Shown: positions 9,605 to 17,701 of the stretch, piece by piece
Numbering within the stretch: the stretch's first letter is position 1
How the letters are laid out: every line of letters begins with the position of its first letter
Assembly: GCF_000756775.1 (NCBI RefSeq)
Contig: NZ_CCSF01000001.1
Location: forward strand, 1,674,001-1,738,000
Reading direction: 5' to 3'
DNA: 64,000 nucleotides
From: Pseudomonas saudiphocaensis
Lineage (GTDB): Bacteria > Pseudomonadota > Gammaproteobacteria > Pseudomonadales > Pseudomonadaceae
The notes under the pieces: model-generated
What the model was told of the DNA's origin: nothing
The model's input: only the letters and a program-made list of their open reading frames with translations
The model's database searches: none
Program-made: the position numbers and the translations under genes

Positions 9605-10483
9605 ATGCCCAGTCTTAAGCCACCGCGCTATGCCATTGCCGCTCTGAACGGCTTCAGTCAGATACTTCTCCAGGCTCACCCCGTCTGTGGATTTCTGATC
9701 CTGCTGGCCATGGGACTGCATGCCCCCGAGCTGATGATCGGAGCGATGCTCGGGGTGTTAGCCAGCACCTTAGGCGCCGCGGCACTGGGCTATCCTCAGG
9801 CCGATATCGATATCGGCCTCTACGGTTACAACGGGGCACTACTGGGCCTGCTGCTGAGTTTGCTGCTGGGGCTGTCGGCGCTTTCGCTAGGGCTGATCGC
9901 GCTTGGTGCCGCCATCTCCAACCTACTGCAGGTCCGCCTTTTAACCGCCATGCGCGAACGCAACTGGCTGCCCGGATTTACCCTGCCGTTCATACTCTTC
10001 GGCTGGTTTGCATTGGCCTTGGTTGGCGCGCTGGCCCCTGCAGCGCCGGTGTGGTCTGAAACGCCGCTGGCATTGAATGGCACGGGACTGCTCTTGGCAG
10101 TCGGCTCCGGCATTGGGCAGGTAATCTTTCTCGCGCAACCGCTGGCTGGTCTTCTGCTGTTGGCCGCCGTGTGGCTGGCAGACCGCAAGGGGGCCGCCTG
10201 GATGCTCTGCGGCTCGGTGGCCGGCGTGGCGATTGGGTTGGCGACAGGCGCGCCAGAACAACAGGTACTGGCCGGGCTGACCGGCTATAACCCGGCACTG
10301 GCTGCACTGGCGGTCAGCCAGGTGCAGCGCTCCTGGCTGGCACCCTTGTTGGCAATCATCACGGCCGCAGTGCTCAGGCTGATATTCGACCAGTTGGGCC
10401 TGCCGCCACTGACCATGCCGTTCATCCTCGCCTGCTGGCTGGTTGCGCTGGGCAGTCGCTGGTATCGCCTGGAGCGCGCTTAG
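9605..10483 (+). CDS. Urea transporter (UT family)
   Basis: A 292-aa, very hydrophobic protein with about ten membrane segments. It has the internal duplication of the urea transporter/Yut family: each half carries a PF(I/L)-type motif (TLPFILFGWF near residue 120 and TMPFILACWL near 270), and FSQILLQAHPVCGFLIL matches the family N-terminus. It would act in the inner membrane as a passive urea channel. No good ribosome site precedes the ATG, so the start is less certain. A terminator separates it from pyk, and its stop overlaps the end of the convergent small gene. Confidence 0.88.
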   Translation: MPSLKPPRYAIAALNGFSQILLQAHPVCGFLILLAMGLHAPELMIGAMLGVLASTLGAAALGYPQADIDIGLYGYNGALLGLLLSLLLGLSALSLGLIALGAAISNLLQVRLLTAMRERNWLPGFTLPFILFGWFALALVGALAPAAPVWSETPLALNGTGLLLAVGSGIGQVIFLAQPLAGLLLLAAVWLADRKGAAWMLCGSVAGVAIGLATGAPEQQVLAGLTGYNPALAALAVSQVQRSWLAPLLAIITAAVLRLIFDQLGLPPLTMPFILACWLVALGSRWYRLERA

Positions 10484-10704
10484 CCCCCCGTCGCCCGCGG
10501 ATCCTGATCACGCGGGTAACGACGCTCCTCCTCCACTGCCCCGTTCTCGTTGTGGATCTTTACCGAAGCGGTGCGCAGCTTCATGTAGTCCCGGGTCTCG
10601 CTGAGGATATCTTCTCGAGTCAGCGCCTCAAGCAACGCGCGTTTGTCGCCTTCCTCGCGCAAAACCCAGCGATCATCTTCATGAGTGATGTGGTAGTTCT
10701 CCAT
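10480..10704 (-). CDS. Small DUF2188-like protein
   Basis: A 74-aa protein starting MENYHITHEDDRWVLREEGDKRALLEALTREDIL, with later VKIHNENGAVEEERRYPRDQDP. The pattern of an N-terminal beta hairpin with a W-x-L/V-R motif, a helix, then IH-x-x-x-G-x-I/V-x-E-E-R-x-Y-x-R-D-x-D-P is that of DUF2188. Function is unknown. A GGAGG ribosome site precedes the ATG. It is convergent with the urea transporter, overlapping its stop by 4 bp, and divergent from hmp. Confidence 0.75.
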   Translation of the reverse strand: MENYHITHEDDRWVLREEGDKRALLEALTREDILSETRDYMKLRTASVKIHNENGAVEEERRYPRDQDPRATGG

Positions 10705-10861
10705 GCTGCCTCCTGGGCCGAATCAAATGGTATGTCTTGGAGTTATCGCCAGCGCCGTGGTTCGCCGCTTCTACCAGAACCACCACGGTAGCTATCACCC
10801 AAAATAGTCAAAAAGACCCTTTTTTCCAGGGTTCTATCTACCCGGCCTCTGCTGTACGCCC

Positions 10862-10875
10862 TTGATTTCGGTCAA
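10862..10875. promoter_or_regulatory. Candidate ANR/DNR (FNR-type) box before hmp
   Basis: TTGATTTCGGTCAA matches the FNR/ANR/DNR consensus TTGAT-N4-ATCAA at 9 of 10 positions. It lies about 100 bp before hmp. DNR responds to nitric oxide in pseudomonads, which fits an NO-detoxifying gene. No footprint evidence is available here. Confidence 0.45.
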
Positions 10876-10883
10876 TAACAGGC

Positions 10884-10899
10884 TGGAACGATTATTGAA
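10884..10899 (+). promoter_or_regulatory. Candidate sigma-54 promoter before hmp
   Basis: TGGAACGATTATTGAA resembles the -24/-12 consensus TGGCAC-N5-TTGCA, keeping the GG and the TTG at correct spacing but lacking the C of the -12 GC. In P. aeruginosa the orthologous gene is driven by sigma-54 with the NorR-like activator FhpR; no such activator is encoded nearby. The match is imperfect. Confidence 0.3.
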
Positions 10900-10976
10900 G
10901 TACAGAAAGCAGCTGTCCGACGACTCGCCCTCAGCGAGTCGCATCAGAGACGGATCTATAACCAACGGAGTAATCC

Positions 10977-12155
10977 ATGCTTTGCGCTGAACAACGTGCC
11001 CTGATCAAAGCCACCGTCCCCCTGCTGGAAAGCGGTGGCGAAGCCCTGACCACTCATTTCTATCGTCTGATGCTGGCCGAGCACCCCGAGGTTCGCCCGC
11101 TTTTCAACCAGGCCCACCAGGCCAGTGGCGACCAGCCACGGGCATTGGCCAACGGCGTGCTGATGTACGCCAAACATATCGACCAGCTGGAGCAGCTCGG
11201 CGGGTTGGTATCGCAAATCGTCAACAAGCATGTTGCCCTGCAGGTACTGCCGGAGCATTACCCCATCGTAGGTTCCTGCCTGTTGCGCGCCATCCGCGAA
11301 GTGCTCGGTACCGAGATCGCCACCGATGAGGTGATCGCCGCCTGGGCCGCCGCCTACCAGCAACTGGCAGACATTCTTATCGACGCCGAAGAGCAGACCT
11401 ACCGCACCACCGCAGAAGCCACTGGAGGCTGGCGTGGCGCAAGACGCTTCCGTATCGCCCGCAAGGTGGCCGAAAGCGATGAAATCACCTCTTTCTACCT
11501 GCAACCTGAAGACGGCGGCCCGGTAGTCGCTCACAAGCCCGGCCAGTACATCGGCCTGCGCCTGCTCGTCGATGGCGAAGAGGTGCGCCGCAACTATTCC
11601 CTTTCCGCCGCCAGCAACGGCAGCGAGTACCGCATCAGCGTCAAGCGCGAGGAAGGTGGCGTGGCCTCCAATACCCTGCACGGCATGAGTGAGGGCGAAA
11701 TCCTGGAGCTGTTCGCACCGGCCGGCGATTTCACCCTGGAGCCGAGCGACAAGCCGCTGGTGCTGATCAGCGGCGGCGTGGGCATCACACCGACCCTGGC
11801 CATGCTCGAAGAAGCGCTGCAAACCTCACGTCCCGTGCATTTCATCCACTGCGCACGCAACGCCGGGGTCCACGCCTTCCGCGAATGGGTTGACGGATTG
11901 GCCGAGCGTCATACTCAGCTCAAACGCTTTTATTGCTACGACGAACATGACGACAGCGAAGCCCAGCCGGACGCCGTTGGTCTGATGACCGCCGAGCAGC
12001 TCGATTCCTGGCTACCGGAAAATCGCGATTTGGACGCCTATTACCTCGGCCCCAAGCCCTTCATGGCGGCAATCCGTCGGCAGCTGAAAGCTCTGGGCGT
12101 ACCGGAGCAACAGCTGCGCCACGAATTCTTCGGCCCGGCCTCGGCGCTGCAGTGA
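10977..12155 (+). CDS. hmp: Flavohemoglobin (nitric oxide dioxygenase)
   Basis: A 392-aa cytosolic protein that oxidises nitric oxide to nitrate with O2 and NAD(P)H. Residues 1-140 form the globin domain, with the proximal histidine in VNKHVALQVLPEHYPIVG and a Tyr/Gln distal pocket (FYRLML, NQAHQ). Residues 150-260 are the FAD-binding barrel (RRNYSLSAA, KREEGGVASNTLH). The NAD domain follows (LVLISGGVGITPTLAMLE, and FFGPA at the end). Length is normal. A CGGAG site precedes the ATG. The 272-bp upstream gap carries candidate ANR/DNR and sigma-54 sites. Confidence 0.97.
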   Translation: MLCAEQRALIKATVPLLESGGEALTTHFYRLMLAEHPEVRPLFNQAHQASGDQPRALANGVLMYAKHIDQLEQLGGLVSQIVNKHVALQVLPEHYPIVGSCLLRAIREVLGTEIATDEVIAAWAAAYQQLADILIDAEEQTYRTTAEATGGWRGARRFRIARKVAESDEITSFYLQPEDGGPVVAHKPGQYIGLRLLVDGEEVRRNYSLSAASNGSEYRISVKREEGGVASNTLHGMSEGEILELFAPAGDFTLEPSDKPLVLISGGVGITPTLAMLEEALQTSRPVHFIHCARNAGVHAFREWVDGLAERHTQLKRFYCYDEHDDSEAQPDAVGLMTAEQLDSWLPENRDLDAYYLGPKPFMAAIRRQLKALGVPEQQLRHEFFGPASALQ

Positions 12156-12159
12156 GCCG

Positions 12160-12188
12160 GGGCGAGCCTGTAAGCAGGCTCGCCCTTT
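12160..12188 (+). terminator. Terminator after hmp
   Basis: An 11-bp perfect stem GGGCGAGCCTG (12160-12170) / CAGGCTCGCCC (12175-12185) with a TAAG loop is followed by TTT. It starts 5 bp after the hmp stop. Its distal arm overlaps the first bases of the inverted repeat of the element at 12183-12309. Confidence 0.8.
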
Positions 12189-12309
12189 AATACAAGCGGT
12201 TATTACGGCAGGAGTATGATTTTATAACTACCGCTTCGTTGTGCTTTCATTTAGCCATAGCCTTACTATTACTATTGGAAACCACTCGTCTGCCGCTTGT
12301 ATTAAAGGG
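12183..12309. repeat. 127-bp element bounded by exact 17-bp inverted repeats
   Basis: CCCTTTAATACAAGCGG (12183-12199) is the exact reverse complement of CCGCTTGTATTAAAGGG (12293-12309). The 93 bp between are clearly more AT-rich than the surroundings and have no open frame of note. There is no obvious target duplication. It could be a MITE-like insertion, the remnant of a mobile element, or a long-range RNA or DNA structure. Confidence 0.6.
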
Positions 12310-12403
12310 AAACTCCTGACAGTCGCCCGGCTCTGAAACTCTGAAGGCTGATGAAGTCGTTCAGCCCTTTAGCAGTCTCAATTTCCATTCAGGAGAAGTG
12401 AAG

Positions 12404-12580
12404 ATGGCAAACAAGAATCCCGGCAACTTTGCAAACGATCGCGAGAAGGCCTCGGAAGCAGGCAAGAAAGGCGGTCAGAACAGCGGCGGCAACTTCGCCA
12501 ACGACCGTGAGAAGGCCTCGGAAGCAGGCCGCAAGGGCGGTCAGAACAGCCATGGCGGTGGTCGCAGCAGCAACAGCTGA
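12404..12580 (+). CDS. KGG-repeat stress-type small protein
   Basis: A 58-aa very hydrophilic protein made of two near-identical units, each GNFANDREKASEAG(K/R)KGGQNS, with the KGG motif of the con-10/GsiB-like stress-protein family. The tail is glycine- and serine-rich. Relatives are often induced by stress or stationary phase and are predicted to be disordered. The ATG at 12404 is preferred over a GTG two codons earlier because AGGAG (12391-12395) is 8 nt upstream. It is a single-gene unit with its own terminator. Confidence 0.85.
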   Translation: MANKNPGNFANDREKASEAGKKGGQNSGGNFANDREKASEAGRKGGQNSHGGGRSSNS

Positions 12581-12593
12581 TGCGGTGTGCCGA

Positions 12594-12626
12594 GAAGGGC
12601 AAGGGCTTACAACCCTTGCCCTTTTT
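12594..12626 (+). terminator. Terminator after the KGG-repeat gene
   Basis: An 11-bp perfect stem AAGGGCAAGGG (12595-12605) / CCCTTGCCCTT (12613-12623) is followed by TTTCTTT, 14 bp after the stop codon. Confidence 0.85.
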
Positions 12627-12814
12627 CTTTTACCCAAGGCACTAAAAACGAATACACGGATTAAAAGGCGCAACCAGCACTTTATATATTCACTTTCAAC
12701 TTTCCATCAACAGCCAATGTTCTGCGCCGCAATTTTCTTGCGCCTTCTGAACAACACTCAAGAGAAGGGAAAGAGCCCTAACCCGACCGAAGGTTATTAT
12801 TCTCTTCCAAAGTT

Positions 12815-14059
12815 TCAGACAGAAAACTTAGAGCGGCTGCGGCCTACCCGATTTCCACGGCCTGACGACCTTTCCTGCCTCACTGTGAAGGTATCAAGCT
12901 CATCGCCCGCCTCGGCACAGAGCCGGTTACGACCGCTGGTTTTGGCCAGATACATGCGTTTATCAGCCAACTCCAACAGCTGCTGGGGACTTTCGATGTG
13001 ATCGGCGAAGCGCTCGGCCAGACCAATGCTGGCCGTAAGCGGCAAACCGTCCGGGCGCATGCCGAAGCCTTTCTGAACCATTCGCCCCAGCGCCAGGCGT
13101 GCCTGCTCCTTGTCGGTGTCGGGCATGATCACCACGAACTCCTCTCCGCCCCAGCGCACCAGGCTATCGGTGCTACGCAGGTTGTCCAGAATATGCCGAG
13201 CACAGTCGCGCAGCGCCTGGTCGCCCGCATCGTGGCCGAAGGCATCGTTGATTGACTTGAAGTGATCCAGATCGACGAAAGCTACAGCCAGGCCGCTCTC
13301 ATGACGCCACGAGGTGTCCCATTGCAGCTGCATGATTTCCTGACCACTGCCACGGGAGAAAACCCCTGTCAGCGGATCACGAATAGCTTGGCGCACCAGC
13401 GCAATCATAAATGCCAGCTGACTAAGGCTGGCCAGGGCGGTAACTCCGGCAATCAGAATCAGCAGCCAGAAAGCGCCGGCAAACGAAGGCCAGTTCAAGG
13501 TCGACCAGCTCAGATAACCCGCCAGCCCCTGGGCCAGCAAGAGAATGCTGGCCAGGACCAGATTCTCCACCAGCGTAAGCGGAAAGATCGCCAGACCGGC
13601 CATCAATACGAAAGGCAGAAAGGCGTATCCCGTGGCCACCACCGCCGATAACTGGGTCAGCTGGTAGCCACCCAGCAATGTGTGCGAGGCGATGTAGAAC
13701 ACCGTGGGAATCGCAAACAGGATGGCAATCGCCCGGTAGGCATCGAAGAGGTTGCCGCTAGGCCTATACAGCAGCAACAGGCAGGCAAAGGCCGCGCACG
13801 CAAGAAGGCGAAACGATGCCAGCCCCAGCCACAAGGGATAGCTGAACACCACCAGGTCAATGATGCCCCATACCGGCGTAAGCACTGCAAAGAGAAAGGC
13901 GAACAGGCGCACGCGATTGACGATCATCGTCGCCCGGCGCTGTGTCAGCAGCATTGAATGGCGGTGCGGTAACAGGAGTTGCTTAAGCTCGCTTGCCTTC
14001 AGTTCACTGGGCAACAAAGTAGCCAGGCGGCTCAGAAGAAGATCGATCAACGATGGCAT
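12815..14059 (-). CDS. Membrane-bound diguanylate cyclase (GGEEF)
   Basis: A 414-aa inner-membrane protein that should make cyclic di-GMP from GTP. The N-terminal half (about residues 48-235) has six or more hydrophobic segments in a MASE-like sensor arrangement. The C-terminal GGDEF domain holds FVDLDHFKSINDAFGHDAGD, the active-site variant GGEEF at residues 304-308, and a complete inhibitory RxxD site (RSTD, 295-298) at the correct distance upstream. It should therefore be active and feedback-inhibited. It stands alone on the minus strand. The C-terminal tail is basic and serine-rich. Confidence 0.92.
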   Translation of the reverse strand: MPSLIDLLLSRLATLLPSELKASELKQLLLPHRHSMLLTQRRATMIVNRVRLFAFLFAVLTPVWGIIDLVVFSYPLWLGLASFRLLACAAFACLLLLYRPSGNLFDAYRAIAILFAIPTVFYIASHTLLGGYQLTQLSAVVATGYAFLPFVLMAGLAIFPLTLVENLVLASILLLAQGLAGYLSWSTLNWPSFAGAFWLLILIAGVTALASLSQLAFMIALVRQAIRDPLTGVFSRGSGQEIMQLQWDTSWRHESGLAVAFVDLDHFKSINDAFGHDAGDQALRDCARHILDNLRSTDSLVRWGGEEFVVIMPDTDKEQARLALGRMVQKGFGMRPDGLPLTASIGLAERFADHIESPQQLLELADKRMYLAKTSGRNRLCAEAGDELDTFTVRQERSSGRGNRVGRSRSKFSV

Positions 14060-14286
14060 TTATTGTTGTCATCCGAACTTGAAGGGTGGTGGACATCCCG
14101 CCCTTGTCTCAATCGGCCGGATGGTAGCACCTTGACACCAGCGAATTTAATTGACTGAGAGCAAGCATCTGCATCATCGCTGGCTTCTCTGCAATACGCT
14201 GCAGTCGCCGCAGCGCGCCAGTCTCTCAGCCAGGAAAGCCGCGCTCACTCCAAGCACGGCTTTGTAACCGATGGCTTCACGACCGG

Positions 14287-15186
14287 CTAGCGGCGGTCGA
14301 TCTGTTCCTGGAGATTGGCAATCTGGCTTTGCAAGGTATTGAAGCTGCGTGTCATCTGCGCGCGGAAGGTATCGAATTCGGCGGTTTTTACACCTGGCGC
14401 GGGGGCAGGACGATTATCCAGTTCGCTGCGTAGAATCAATATATCCTGCTCCAGACGGCTGATGGCCTGGGCGGGGTCGCTCTGACGCTTCAGCGCAGCG
14501 ATCTCCTTGTCGATGCCATCGATACGGGCAGGAACCTTATCCAGACCATCGAGCGAGCCTTTCAGGCCATTCACTGCAGTATTCAACCTGCTCTGCTCGC
14601 TGCTCAGCCCCTCCAGGCTCTGGGTAAGCGTGGCCGTCGCGGCCTGCTGCTTGCTCAGCTCGCCCGCCACAGTTTCGACACGCCCGGCCTGCTCCTGCAG
14701 ACGCTGATCCTGGTTACCCTGCCTGCCCACCAGGCTTTGCTGCTGAGTAGCCAAGGCGCGCTGTTGCTCGAGCAGCTCAAGAACCTGCCCCTCCAGCTGC
14801 TTGATGCGCAACTTCAGCGCTTCACCCTCGGTGGTGACATTGGATTCGGTCGCGACCATTTTTCCGGAGATATCCTGCAACCGTCCCGCCGCATCTTCAC
14901 TGATGCGGGCAAAGCTATCCTGAGTGGCCACCAGTTGAGCCTCCAGCCGCTCGATCTGCCCCTTGCCCCACCAGCCCAGCGCCAGCAAGGCGCCGCACAG
15001 CAGCACAATCATGATCCACAGCGGCGCGACATTGGCGCTGCGGCGTTTCTTACGGACACGCTCGGGCGCCAGGCTGCTGTCAGCCGGCTTATGCAGGGGC
15101 TCCAACTCCGGCTCCGGATAGGGTCTTTCGCGAGTGGCGGTCAGACTGGGGATATCGTCCAGTTCGTCGTGAGCGTCGTTGCGCAT
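14287..15186 (-). CDS. Single-pass membrane protein with long coiled coil
   Basis: A 299-aa protein of unknown function. The first 50 residues are cytoplasmic and end in a basic patch (RVRKKRRS); residues 54-73 form one transmembrane helix (PLWIMIVLLCGALLALGWW); the remainder is a Gln/Glu/Leu-rich coiled coil predicted to lie in the periplasm, ending LQSQIANLQEQIDRR. Some databases label such proteins 'ATPase', but no nucleotide-binding motif is visible. It is transcribed in the same direction as the cyclase 228 bp downstream. A role in envelope organisation is possible but unproven. Confidence 0.8.
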   Translation of the reverse strand: MRNDAHDELDDIPSLTATRERPYPEPELEPLHKPADSSLAPERVRKKRRSANVAPLWIMIVLLCGALLALGWWGKGQIERLEAQLVATQDSFARISEDAAGRLQDISGKMVATESNVTTEGEALKLRIKQLEGQVLELLEQQRALATQQQSLVGRQGNQDQRLQEQAGRVETVAGELSKQQAATATLTQSLEGLSSEQSRLNTAVNGLKGSLDGLDKVPARIDGIDKEIAALKRQSDPAQAISRLEQDILILRSELDNRPAPAPGVKTAEFDTFRAQMTRSFNTLQSQIANLQEQIDRR

Positions 15187-15483
15187 GGCATACCTTCAAA
15201 GGCGCGTATCGGGAAATATCGCGCAGTATAACGATTCGGTGAAACTGCTTCAGAGCGCACCACCATCAAACAAATGTGCCGCTTGCGCCCCAAGCTCGTG
15301 CGTTTCTCAATGTGTACAGCGGTGCCTCGGGAGCGCGTCTACGTGATCAACGCCAGTGCTACCGCGCTTTGCCACCCAGTTCACATAATTGGTACGGCTG
15401 TTGCTTTGAAAGCCTTGGCAGCCCGGATGGCATCTCCGACATGGATGTCGGGCCTGATCAACGCCTCAGAGGAGTGGATCGAC

Positions 15484-15762
15484 ATGGAGTTCAACAAGGC
15501 GCTGCTCGACTGCATGCAGACCCTGCGCCGTCGTCTGCGTGAGGAACAACAGCTTCATATTCGGCTCAGCCAGCCTGACGCCATTCCGGCCATGTTGGCT
15601 GCATGCCTGTCTTCCAGCGACGAACTGACTCGGGACCTGGGCAAACAGCTGGCAGCCTACAGCGATAGCGCACCTGCCACCATTAATACGCCGCCTCCCC
15701 CCGCAGCTAAAGAAAACCTTAGCTCGGTGCGTATCTATCGTGGCCAGCGAGTAACGGGTTGA
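15484..15762 (+). CDS. Conserved small protein of unknown function
   Basis: A 92-aa protein beginning MEFNKALLDCMQTLRRRLREEQQ. The first 65 residues look helical; a proline-rich linker (TPPPPAAK) and a short basic tail (SSVRIYRGQRVTG) follow. No known domain is recognised; the C-terminal SVRIYRGQ stretch looks conserved in type. The ATG at 15484 is chosen because AGAGGAG lies about 9 nt upstream. It is convergent with argP, 7 bp apart. Confidence 0.65.
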   Translation: MEFNKALLDCMQTLRRRLREEQQLHIRLSQPDAIPAMLAACLSSSDELTRDLGKQLAAYSDSAPATINTPPPPAAKENLSSVRIYRGQRVTG

Positions 15763-15769
15763 AAACAAC

Positions 15770-16654
15770 CTAAACCACCAGCCACTGCCGTGCCGACTGC
15801 CCCAGCGCCCGGGTCAACTCAGCCAGCAATTCACCGCCGTTGCGCCAGTGATGCCAGTAAAGCGGTACATCAATGGGCGGGCCGCCGGCCACGTCGACCA
15901 GCGCACCACTGGCCAGTTCTGCACGCACCTGCAACTCCGGCACCAGCCCCCAGCCGAGGTTGCTCTGCAACAGACGTACAAAACCCTCGGATGACGGGCA
16001 CAGGTGGTGACTGAAGGCGCCATTCAGACCCAGCGAGGCCAGATAGCGATGCTGCAGTTGATCATCCGGGCCAAAGACGATTGCCGGCGCACGCAACAAG
16101 TCCTCGATCGAACCGCTGCTCAAATGCCGCTCGATGAACGTCGGGCTGGCCAGTGCGCGATAGCGCATCGCCCCAAGAAACTCACTGCGCGCGCCCGCCA
16201 AAGGCCGCTCAACGGCACACACGCAGGCGGCCACTTCGCCAGCACGCATACGCTTGAGGCCGACGGCCTGATCCTCCAGCACATGATCGAGCACCACTCC
16301 ATACTCGGCACAGAACGGCGCCACCGCAGGCGCCCACCAGGTCGACAGGCTGTCGGCATTGAGCGCAATGCGCAGCCTCTCGGGCAGTCGACTAGCATTC
16401 ATCCCCGGTACCTGAGTCTGCAGGTCACGCTCCAGCAAGCGCACCTGCTGCACATGGTTGAGCAGACGCCGGCCGACCTCGGTCGGTTGCGGCGGGCTCG
16501 CACGTAACAGAACCGGCTGCCCCAGTCGCGCTTCCAGCAGCTTGATGCGCTGCGAGATCGCCGACTGAGACAACCCCAACGCCTGCGCCGCCCGGTCGAA
16601 ACCGGCCTGCTCGACCACTGCCGCCAAAGCCGACAGCAATTTGTAATCGAACAT
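15770..16654 (-). CDS. argP: ArgP-type LysR regulator
   Basis: A 294-aa LysR regulator of the ArgP/LysG group (also known as IciA). The N-terminal HTH reads FDYKLLSALAAVVEQAGFDRAAQALGLSQSAISQRIKLLE. ArgP proteins sense basic amino acids and control exporters of the LysE/ArgO type. It is divergent from exactly such an exporter gene 97 bp away, the classic regulator-target pair. The ATG at 16654 is preferred over a GTG one codon earlier because AAGGA lies 6 nt upstream of it. Confidence 0.93.
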   Translation of the reverse strand: MFDYKLLSALAAVVEQAGFDRAAQALGLSQSAISQRIKLLEARLGQPVLLRASPPQPTEVGRRLLNHVQQVRLLERDLQTQVPGMNASRLPERLRIALNADSLSTWWAPAVAPFCAEYGVVLDHVLEDQAVGLKRMRAGEVAACVCAVERPLAGARSEFLGAMRYRALASPTFIERHLSSGSIEDLLRAPAIVFGPDDQLQHRYLASLGLNGAFSHHLCPSSEGFVRLLQSNLGWGLVPELQVRAELASGALVDVAGGPPIDVPLYWHHWRNGGELLAELTRALGQSARQWLVV

Positions 16655-16751
16655 CACTTTTCCTTATGCAGCATTACAATATTTCGTTTTTCTTATACGC
16701 GGAGACAGCCGAAACTGCGACCACTTCCGCGGCGCAAACAGGTGCAACGCC

Positions 16752-17354
16752 ATGTGGCAAAGCTATTTCAACGGGCTGCTGGTAACAGCGGGCCTGATCA
16801 TCGCCATCGGCGCGCAGAATGCGTTCGTGCTCGCCCAGAGTTTGCGTCGCGAACACCATCTGCCAGTCGCCGCGCTGTGCATCCTCTGCGATATCGTGCT
16901 GATAACGGTTGGCGTGTTCGGCCTGGCGGCGGTACTGGTCGCCAACCCGCTGCTTCTATCCATTACCCGCTGGGGTGGCGTGGCCTTTCTGACCTTCTAT
17001 GGCGTCGTCGCCCTGCGCCGTGCTGCCAATCCGCAGGCGCTACACGAAGATGCGCAACGCAGCCCGCGCTCCGTGGGCAGCGTGTTGCTGGCGGCACTGG
17101 CCGTCACCCTGCTCAACCCGCACGTGTACCTCGACACCGTGCTACTAATCGGCTCGGTCGGCGCACAGCAACCCGAACCCGGCGCCTATACGCTGGGGGC
17201 AGCCAGCGCATCGACTTTGTGGTTCATGCTATTGGCGCTCGGCGGCGCCTGGCTGGCTCCTTGGCTGGCCCGCCCACTCACTTGGCGCCTGATCGATCTG
17301 GGCGTCGCCGGCATGATGTTCGCCATTGCTGCCCAGCTGGTTCTCAGCGCCTGA
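16752..17354 (+). CDS. lysE: LysE/ArgO-family amino acid exporter
   Basis: A 200-aa inner-membrane protein with about six membrane segments. The family signature is complete: GLIIAIGAQNAFVLAQSLRR near the N-terminus, CILCDIVLITVGVFG, and TLLNPHVYLDTVLLIGSVG in the second half. It exports lysine and/or arginine and related compounds, preventing toxic build-up. It is divergent from argP, which very probably activates it. Confidence 0.95.
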   Translation: MWQSYFNGLLVTAGLIIAIGAQNAFVLAQSLRREHHLPVAALCILCDIVLITVGVFGLAAVLVANPLLLSITRWGGVAFLTFYGVVALRRAANPQALHEDAQRSPRSVGSVLLAALAVTLLNPHVYLDTVLLIGSVGAQQPEPGAYTLGAASASTLWFMLLALGGAWLAPWLARPLTWRLIDLGVAGMMFAIAAQLVLSA

Positions 17355-17701
17355 GGAACAGCCGACTTCGCCTGCGGTCAATGGAAAGCGCCAGTGGCAT
17401 ACCCCTGTAAAAAACATGGCTTAAAAAGGCCTTGCGACGGGCTTTTCCATACAAATGCCGCGTGGTTTTGCCGCAGGATCTGTGTGCTATGATCCTCGGT
17501 TCGCGGGCATGCAGTGGAATGTTGCAGTCCGCCACCCGGCCGCCCGTGAACGGCCAGAAATTACGCACGTTGCAGTGAGCGAAAGGCGAGACAGGCAGGA
17601 CGAACAGCCTTGCGGTCCTGCCGCAGCATCAGACGCCAGACTCCGGCGTAGATCGTTTTCGCGAGCTGCAGCAACCTCGACACCTGAGCAGGAGATACAT
17701 C
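17355..17701 (+). other. 347-bp gap holding the long sodB leader
   Basis: No coding region was seen. A likely promoter (17485-17493) implies an untranslated leader of about 200 nt before sodB. Within it are the hairpin GGCAGGAC (17594-17601) / GTCCTGCC (17615-17622), a smaller GGCCG/CGGCC stem near 17540-17555, and a repeated GTTGCAGT (17521 and 17569). Confidence 0.55.
17485..17493 (+). promoter_or_regulatory. Extended -10 promoter candidate for sodB
   Basis: TGCTATGAT is a strong extended -10 (TG-N-TATGAT). The upstream -35 is weak, which is tolerated by extended -10 promoters. It would give a transcript with a long leader before sodB. Confidence 0.4.
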
